From positions 1,313,545 through 1,377,544 of the forward strand of contig RDEW01000009.1 in assembly GCA_011109175.1 (NCBI GenBank): 64,000 nt of DNA. The letters run 5' to 3'. Below the pieces are notes generated by a model that worked only from the letters and a program-made list of their open reading frames with translations, searched no databases and was not told the origin of the DNA. The translations under genes were made by a program, and so were the position numbers. The first letter of the stretch is position 1. Each line of letters begins with the position of its first letter. Shown here piece by piece: positions 57,930 to 64,000 of the stretch. This DNA comes from Dicyema japonicum. Its lineage: Eukaryota > Dicyemida > Rhombozoa > Dicyemidae.

Positions 57930-58215
57930 ATGTTTGCTATTTTGAATCAAAAAGAATGGGGTTACCTCAAAAAAATATTTTTAAGGTTGGCATCAAATCC
58001 TCTGATCGGTCGGAAAATTAGACAAGAAGTCGTTGAGGTTGGAGAGCTCAAGCTACTGTACGGTGCTCCAGTCAAGATCATCCTTATTGTTCTAACGTGG
58101 GACGGTGTCGTTTAGAAGATTTATACATCTCACTTGGGAATCATTGCAATCGATGCACCAACTAGAATAGATAGTCAATTCGTTGTCCTCAAAAAGACGT
58201 TGGTGAGAATGATAG
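57930..58215 (+). mobile_element. LINE family C C-terminal fragment
   Basis: The plus strand encodes KIRQEVVEVGELKLLYG and APVKIILIVLTWDGVV, then past a stop QFVVLKKTLVRMI. This resembles the end of LINE polyproteins where an IP-x-V-x-GALG strand and a VL..T.RILR helix close the protein. The match is by memory of the pattern and is moderate only. It lies about 100 bases after ZRANB2. Confidence 0.4.
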
Positions 58216-58996
58216 ATATGGAGTGCCTATTATCGAGGAAGAATTGGTCACAGCAACAAATCACTTGGTGGAATTAGCAAACCAGACGTTCCGGGTGAGT
58301 GGGAAACGGATGCCTGGACTTAATTTCAGAAAAAATGAATTTTATGCGTGTAAGCTTTTCCAGAAATAAGCCCATGTCAAAAAAGCAAACCAAAAGATGA
58401 TCGAATACAAAAAACGTTTAAGAATTTATTAAATCAATATTTTCAAATAATCTGATAGCAATTCCTTTTTTCTTGGATAGGCCTATTATCTTGTTGGCCT
58501 ACATGTGTTATTTGTTTCTACTTGTCAGGTGATGTCTTACAGAAATCAATTTATCAGAACATTTAAACTTAGCAATGTTTAAATCTCCTTTTAATGAGCA
58601 TACGATTTCTCTTAAACGTCAGTAGCTCACAATTGTTTTGTGGATTTTATTCATTCGAAGAGTTTTTTTTTAATTTCAAGAAAAACGGTTTTCTTCCAGA
58701 AGTTCCTAGTTTACGTGAAACAATGGTTTGTTTTTATGAATTTGACAAATTTTTATTATTTTTATGCCAGCATCGTTGACACTTACGGTCTAGATTCTTC
58801 TGCAATGTTTTCATTGGACTCTAACAATTTTTTTAATGTGGAAAGTTTTTTTTGATTGGATAAATCTTTAAATCTTGTAGGGGAGGTTGAAGAGACACGA
58901 TATTAATGTGGTAAAGTAACTAAGGAAGAATTTTATTTGGCTTTTCAAATATTGAAAAATTTTATTCAATTTATTACGCTAAAAAGTGAGAATATA
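58216..58996. other. Region without a recognised gene
   Basis: AT-rich. Overlapping frames at 58594-58855 are phenylalanine-rich because of base composition and show no family. Confidence 0.35.
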
Positions 58997-59110
58997 GCGG
59001 CCGCCCTGACTGCGTGGTTATTCCCTATCAGGATAGCGAGTGTGATTTGCTCAATAATCAGCAGCGCTCACGGAGATCTATTTGTAGTATTGAAATTCGA
59101 TTTCCTAGAC
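58997..59110 (+). repeat. Dispersed repeat R2, copy interrupted by a hAT element
   Basis: CTGACTGCGTGG...CAGCAGCGCTCACGGAGATCT...GATTTCCTAGAC follows the order of the copies at 35820 and 44501. The hAT element begins immediately after CCTAGAC, and the repeat resumes at 59696 with CCCTAGACG. Confidence 0.55.
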
Positions 59111-59695
59111 AAGTGCTTCCCAACCTGGGTTCCGCGAAGATCAAAAGATTTTTTTACTTATTTTTTCAAAACGAATTAATTTAATTTGCGTGTGTCTAAA
59201 TGGAGTCTGGTGACAGTGCATATCTTAAAGCTCGATCGTATTAAGAAAGTTATATTTCCTTTGGTTTCAAATGGACTGGGGACATGGATTGCACTACCAC
59301 TTTGTGTTGTTTGCCGTGAAAAACTTGCGAATAGTGCTATGGCTCCAACTACACTTAGACGTAATTTATCCTATTCTGGCAAACAGAGCTTTAAGAATTT
59401 TGGTCCAGTTTTAACGACTCATCTCTATGAAAGTGGAGTTTCTGCATTAACAAATATAAAGCATAAAAAATGCGCCAACCTACTGTATATGGAAGAAGAC
59501 CTGCGTTTATCCATGTCACAGCCAATTATTAAAGAGCCATGCAAAAGACATCAGTCTCAACCATCTCACTAACTAGCATTTTATTTTTTTATTTTAGTAA
59601 AATACTGATAATTTTTAAAAACTATATAAAGGTTCCGCATGAACTGAAAAAATGTCGATAGGGTTCCGTGATCTCAAAAAGGTTGGGAACCACTG
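59111..59695 (+). mobile_element. Internally deleted hAT element, 585 bp, with target site duplication
   Basis: Left end AAGTGCTTCCCAACCTGGG and right end AAGGTTGGGAACCACTG are imperfect inverted repeats. Flanks TCCTAGAC (59103-59110) and CCCTAGAC (59696-59703) form an 8-bp duplication with one mismatch. The 128-codon frame at 59186-59572 fuses the BED-finger start (LPLCVVCREKLANSAMAPTT) directly to the dimerisation tail (YESGVSALTNIKHKK, EEDLRLSMSQ), so the catalytic core is deleted. It is a non-autonomous derivative of the family at 45492-47231. Confidence 0.9.
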
Positions 59696-59779
59696 CCCTA
59701 GACGAAAGCGGATATTAAATAAGAGACAGGGGCACTATAATTCTGTGGCTAACTTGGATATTTGAGGGTTGAAATTTAT

Positions 59780-60020
59780 TTATTTTATTACCTCAAGATC
59801 ACTGGGTTAAAAAAATAAAAAAGTTTCCGCCTGAAAAAGTCGTCGAGTCAGACGAGGACGGTCGTCCACTATAGCTCGCCTCATTAGAATCGGTTTCCAT
59901 TCGTACTTCTGGTGCGTCGCGATGTACTTTAAGAGTGTTTCATGCAGAGTGGTGTCTAGGCTTTTAGCTGCCCTTAGGATCTTTCTCTGTTTCTCGGGAT
60001 CTTGTCCTCTATGAAGATAT
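59780..60020 (-). mobile_element. LINE 3'-terminal fragment
   Basis: The minus strand from about 60015 reads RGQDPEKQRKILRAAKSLDT, then LLKYIATHQKYEWKPILMRR and AIVDDRPRLTRRLF, followed by an untranslated end with CCCAGTGATCTTGAGG. The MRRA-x-x-D-x-RPR-x-TR terminus is shared with 22425-22500. Confidence 0.55.
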
Positions 60021-60049
60021 AGGCCGCACTCTTAATTTATTAACCTAGA

Positions 60050-60365
60050 ATAAACTGAAAAGAAGTTAACAGTAAACAACTAATTAGGTGTATCTAGTTT
60101 CCACTGTTACAGAAACAGTCCTTCAACCTCACACAAGTCATCCGGAACCAGCATAAATTGCAAAAGATTTCCATTCCTTGCAGTTATGGAAACCCTTCAA
60201 ATAGAGTGGGGGAGAGCAAATGATCCATTTTCGTGCTAGTCTGGCACTGGGCGCCACCTGAGACAGGTGGATCACATGACGCCACTCTAGGAAGGGGAAG
60301 ATGAGGAAAAGACAATAAAAACAGAAAACTTCAACCAATTAACCACATGACAACACTTGGCACCG
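60050..60365 (-). repeat. SINE-like dispersed repeat, copy 3 (inverted)
   Basis: In reverse complement this carries GCCGGTGCCAAG, TGTGGTTAATTGG (A-box-like), GATCCACCTGTCTCAGG, GGCGCCCAGTGCCAG and GGGTTTCCATAACTGCAAGG, in the order of the copies at 37480 and 43640. It ends about 110 bases upstream of ASCC1. Confidence 0.55.
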
Positions 60366-60475
60366 GCACTCTTAATGAAAGGTGAAATATTCTTATATAG
60401 TTAAATTCTAAAATCGCTTATAAACTATAATAATTTAAAAAATTAAACATTATTAATAAATTGTTTTTAAACTTA

Positions 60476-61547
60476 ATGGATAGACTTCGTGGTACGACTT
60501 ATCGACTATATGACAGGGTCTACAGACACAATCAAATACCAAAAACTAATAGTAATATTTTAGATTTTACAATAAAATAGAGCCTACTTTGAACGATAAT
60601 GAAAAAACCAAATTGTTTAGTAAGACCATAACTGTGCCGGAGATGTACATGGGAGCTATTGTTGGGAAGAGGGGACACGTCAAGAATAGAATAGAGGAAG
60701 AAACCCAATGCAGATTGAGTTTTCAACAGAACGACATCAGTTTTATTTTTATGACACGTATAAGAAATTAGTGGGTTCTCCCAGGGATCGGTGGAGTCGG
60801 TCGAAAACAGGATTTTTTTTATAAGTAAGTAATTTTCTAAGTAAAGTCCAAAAATGCAGGGATACTTTTAAACCCACTCATTTTCTTGGCATACTGCTGA
60901 ATAAGAGTGAAGAGTTAAGGAAGAATCTAGCCAAGTTTAGAAGTGAAGTGCTCACGTGTTATAAAAATGTATTAATTCGCTGTTAGTCTATAAAGGATCG
61001 AGGGATTTGCTCAGAGCTCTTCCAGGACCCTTTGAGGCTGCACTTTACGATTACTACATTTTTAGTAGCAGACGAAACGGATTTAAATGAAATAAATAAT
61101 AAATTAAATAATTTTGTCAAAATTAAATTAAAGTAAAATATCTAAATTTTTGTAGTGATGTGGTTGCCCACCATAAAATAACAATCCGAGGAATTGACTA
61201 CATGAATGATGACCCTTCCGAAGTTAACGTTCTCTACGCACGTGTGGAATCTGACAGTGTTCAGAGAATGTGTGATGAACTCAAAAGTATGTATAAACCA
61301 AATGATGACTCACCTGTCCTCCTGCACGTGACTCTAATGAACACCAAATTTCTTAGATCAATGAAATCGAATAGATCGTTTGATGCCACTCGAATATTGA
61401 AGGTGAAGTATTCGTAATGTTTAGAAATTTGCGGATTATTATTTCGGGGAGTTTTGTATCAATAGATTTCATGTTTGTAAAATTGGGAGATATCAAAGTG
61501 ATGGAAGTTATACTGTGCAGACTGTTGTGGACATAACTTCAGTTTGA
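60476..61547 (+). CDS. ASCC1: Activating signal cointegrator 1 complex subunit 1 (ASCC1)
   Basis: ASCC1 combines a KH domain with a 2H/AKAP7-type phosphoesterase-like domain and works with the ASCC helicase complex in the nucleus. ATG at 60476 starts MDRLRGTTYRLYDRVYRHNQ. A 29-nt intron lies at 60551-60579. The KH region has YMGAIVGKRGHVKNRIEEET with the GxxG loop. Downstream exons give KPTHFLGILLNKSEELRKNL, LFQDPLRLHFTITTFLVADE (containing the first H-x-T motif), GIDYMNDDPSEVNVLYARV, LLHVTLMNTKFL (second H-x-T), FDATRILK, a 22-nt intron at 61403-61424, and FADYYFGEFCINRFHVCKIG. The stop is at 61545-61547. The junctions near 60740-60830 and 60970-61000 are not resolved, and one frame break there may be an error. 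Confidence 0.88.
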
Positions 61548-61929
61548 TGTTATTTTCTCTAATAAATATATATTTAGTGTTGAATGTGAGTCAATACTAA
61601 GAGAATTTATGTAGTTAAAGTATGGGCAATACAACTCTTTTCCTGTGATTGGAAACCTGGGGTGTCACTTGTTTATATGGCCTCTACTCTTACTACCTAA
61701 AGGTGACAATCATATGTTCAGGATCAGAAAACATTTTATTTTTATCCTTGTCGCAGTCGAAATCCCTGGGATTCAAGGACCCAAATCACTTGCCTTTGAT
61801 CGTTGATAGCAAAAAGCGAGTAGAGACAGCTGTAAAGGTATGTGGCAGATTGAACGCATTTTCATACAAAATAGTGTTTAATGTAACTTTGAGTTCTTTG
61901 GTTTTTTCAAATAAAAACAACTACAAAGT
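61548..61929. other. Spacer downstream of ASCC1
   Basis: No recognised feature. A plus-strand frame at 61649-62002 overlaps the LINE remnant and looks like a shadow. Confidence 0.35.
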
Positions 61930-62350
61930 AATTATTTTATTCCCGCCGACTATATCGATGCGGAGTTTCTCGCATAGACCGCCATGGATACTAACTAGAT
62001 GAGTTATTGCGTTTCACGATCATCGTGGCTTCTGACCGAGGTCATACGTCCGAGTTTCTTGAGGAAAATCAGGGACTTGCTACTTATCGTTCCGGTTGTC
62101 TCGACAGCAATCGCGTGGAAGTATTATTAGAGGACTCTTCTTTACTTTTTTTAGCTCTCTCTGCTTTCTCTGCTGTGGAATGTGCTTGAACCTCATTCTC
62201 GATGATGTTGGCAGAGGAGAGAGAGTCTAAACACGTCGCATCTAAAACTAACGGTTTACCCTCATCGAACGGAGATATTGTTACTCAGTCCAGATCTCTT
62301 TCCGTCTCCCTTGTCCAGGCCTGTGAATTCCGATAAGGAGGGGTAACCAG

Positions 62351-62582
62351 CAGACTCCAGGGCTCGCTTCATAATTTCGTTATTTGCCTTATATCTTTGG
62401 GATCGTTCTGCGCTTCTTCTGCAAGAAAAGGAATGATGTCTATAAAAGTTAACAGTAACACCGCACCAGACTCCAGGGCTCGCTTCATAATTTCGTTATT
62501 TGCCTTATATCTTTGGGATCGTTCTGCGCTTCTTCTGCAAGAAAAGGAATGATGTCTATAAAAGTTAACAGTAACACCGCAC
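62351..62582. repeat. 2 x 116 bp tandem duplication
   Basis: CAGACTCCAGGGCTCGC at 62351 recurs at 62467; the copies appear identical through AACACCGCAC. It lies within the LINE family B fragment. Confidence 0.9.
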
Positions 62583-62772
62583 AAATCTTCAATCAAAGTC
62601 TGATGAAGATTCTGATGTGAACAGTATCGCCGTAAAGGTGGGTACCGACGCTTCCGGTCAGGTTCCAAGTGCCATTCCATTCGCATCTATCAGTGACTAG
62701 ACAGGCGCGTCAGTGTTGGTTTGATTGATTCAGAAGCCCCTCATATTTATGTTCGCAGACTTCTCTGCTCAG

Positions 62773-63016
62773 GTAGCCTGACTATCAGATGCTTCATATC
62801 TCTAACGATTCTGTTGGTAGTTGGAGAATCATCTTGATCAACACCTTACTGGAGCTCAAGGAGGATAAATATGCAGGGCGTGCTAAATCCTCATGTAGCC
62901 TGACTATCAGATGCTTCATATCTCTAACGATTCTGTTGGTAGTTGGAGAATCATCTTGATCAACACCTTACTGGAGCTCAAGGAGGATAAATATGCAGGG
63001 CGTGCTAAATCCATTG
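62773..63016. repeat. 2 x 122 bp tandem duplication
   Basis: GTAGCCTGACTATCAGATGC at 62773 recurs at 62895; the copies run through GGGCGTGCTAAATCC and appear identical until the final bases. Confidence 0.9.
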
Positions 63017-63260
63017 GTGAGAGGATTTCTAGTCTACCAAAGAGAACGGGTAAGGTTGCTTGGTTCCACCCTTAGCTGTCAAATTTAACGTTCGTAAGGC
63101 ATTCGGTAACTGTCAGGAAGAGGGAATCGATCTTTTTGAGCTGTTCCATTTTCAGACTACAAGGTGCCCCATGAAGAACGTAGTTTAATTTTTGTGCTGA
63201 CAAGACGTTTTTCAACAGGAATAGAGAAGTGTGTGCGTCCAACATCTCCAGACATGTGAA

Positions 63261-63373
63261 TTTTGTTTTTTCTTTTGTTTTTAATGTAACTTAGATTATC
63301 CCCACATGCATATATTCTTCCTAAGGTTCCTTCCAGGATTAATTAATTGTGACTGTTTGTGCTGGGATTACCA
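63261..63373. other. Short spacer
   Basis: No feature is recognised. Confidence 0.3.
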
Positions 63374-63583
63374 AATATTGTCTCCACTTTGTGATGACCC
63401 TGATCACGTGAACTAAGTATTCAAAAGGAATATATTTTTCCAATAAAATTGTTACCAATGGTTTTTTCATTTAATGCTAATATTGTCTCCACTTTGTGAT
63501 GACCCTGATCACGTGAACTAAGTATTCAAAAGGAATATATTTTTCCAATAAAATGGTGACCAATGGTTTTTTCATTTAATGCT
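63374..63583. repeat. 2 x 105 bp tandem duplication
   Basis: AATATTGTCTCCACTTTG at 63374 recurs at 63479. Differences are limited to AATTGTTACC versus AATGGTGACC near the end of each unit. Confidence 0.9.
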
Positions 63584-63599
63584 GGGATCGCATACATTA

Positions 63600-64000
63600 T
63601 TTTCATTAACTCTTTATTATTATTAGCAATGTCCGCGGAACCAGAAAAGTTAACTAATTTTAAATCCCACTTTTCCTATGCATCTCTGGATACGCGCTGT
63701 GAGTCGATTCCATTTTCCACTGTTCCTCGCATCCGCCCTCAAATCATCCAGATCCTCTGCTGTTTTCAGTTTTCTTCCTATGCAAGTGAGTTCTTTGTAG
63801 ATCTCGATACGTTGTTTTGTCTAATACAGAAAAGTATGATTCTATGGCCTGATTGGCTGGTGTCATTTCCGAAGCTCTTAGGATATGTCCAAAAAGCTGC
63901 CATTTCGCAGAAGTAACTTTATTACCAATCTTTGTTGTTTGAGTAATTCTATATAACTCGTCGTTAGTTATCCGTTATGGGAGTAGACTCCCAGAATAAG
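63600..64000 (-). mobile_element. LINE reverse transcriptase C-terminal fragment
   Basis: The minus strand from the window edge reads DELYRITQTTKIGNKV, then AKWQLFGHILRASEMTPANQ (compare RWRLFGHILRL...TPANVV at 2289-3535). It ends with a DDLRADARNSGKWNRL-type tail. It is truncated by the window end and contains frame changes. Confidence 0.7.

Larger units (their letters stand above)
61930..63260 (-). mobile_element. LINE family B, post-RT region plus C-terminal nuclease-like domain
   Basis: Minus-strand frames from 63230 read in order: LSAQKLNYVLHGAPC, ECLTNVKFDS, GRLEILSPMDLARPAYLSSL, then LCGVTVNFYRHHSFSCRRSA (zinc-ribbon-like C..C...H..SC), NEIMKRALES, EFTGLDKGDGKRSGL, EGKPLVLDATCLDS, AHSTAEKAERAKK, FHAIAVETTG, FLKKLGRMTSV, HDDRET and a terminus NSASI..SAG. 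The order strongly matches fragments at 30250, 24190, 19561 and 56537. The frame is repeatedly broken, and tandem duplications at 62351-62582 and 62773-63016 add to the damage. No catalytic reverse transcriptase part lies in the window upstream. Confidence 0.68.

Noticed and set aside
1-64000. CRISPR arrays, operons or bacterial mobile elements
   Set aside because: No regularly spaced short repeats exist; tandem copies are two-unit duplications, and the genes are eukaryotic with introns.

Overview
The window is AT-rich metazoan nuclear DNA in which compact, intron-split housekeeping genes sit among decayed transposable elements. Nothing looks prokaryotic. The clearest host genes are a 26/29 kDa-type cysteine protease, ERCC3/XPB, RPS29, CD2BP2-like, a FAM187-like membrane protein, UBXN6-like, a BTB protein, TRAPPC11, ZRANB2 and ASCC1. 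Nearly every intron I could place by reading across frame changes is 21-27 nt long. Spliceosomal introns this short in animals are best known from dicyemid mesozoans, so a dicyemid or similarly reduced parasitic animal is my best guess; this is inference.

Layout. 1-4.1 kb: tRNA-Arg(CCT)-like gene and minus-strand APE-type LINE pieces. 5.4-10.9 kb: cysteine protease and ERCC3, with a Jockey-like fragment between. 11-25 kb: LINE 3' ends, degenerate RT fragments, a broken C-type lectin, a 975-base assembly gap and a 140-bp tandem duplication. 25.4-29.7 kb: a small secreted cysteine-containing protein, LINE endonuclease remains, N-linked duplications and RPS29. 30-34.5 kb: three LINE families on the minus strand. 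35-43.2 kb: CD2BP2-like, an integrase remnant, SINE-like copies, the FAM187-like gene and UBXN6. 43.6-47.7 kb: repeats, plus a hAT element inserted in a LINE. 48.7-61.5 kb: BTB gene, TRAPPC11, ZRANB2, a deleted hAT copy and ASCC1. 61.9-64 kb: more LINE remains.

The host genes are functionally unrelated (transcription/repair, translation, splicing, vesicle tethering, p97 adaptor, cell surface) and I see no operon logic. At least eight near-exact head-to-tail duplications of 102-140 bp occur. One breaks UBXN6 and two fall in TRAPPC11, so they are either assembly overlaps or an unusual duplication process. Exon boundaries given here are read by eye from frame changes, GT/AG signals and family conservation, without transcript evidence.
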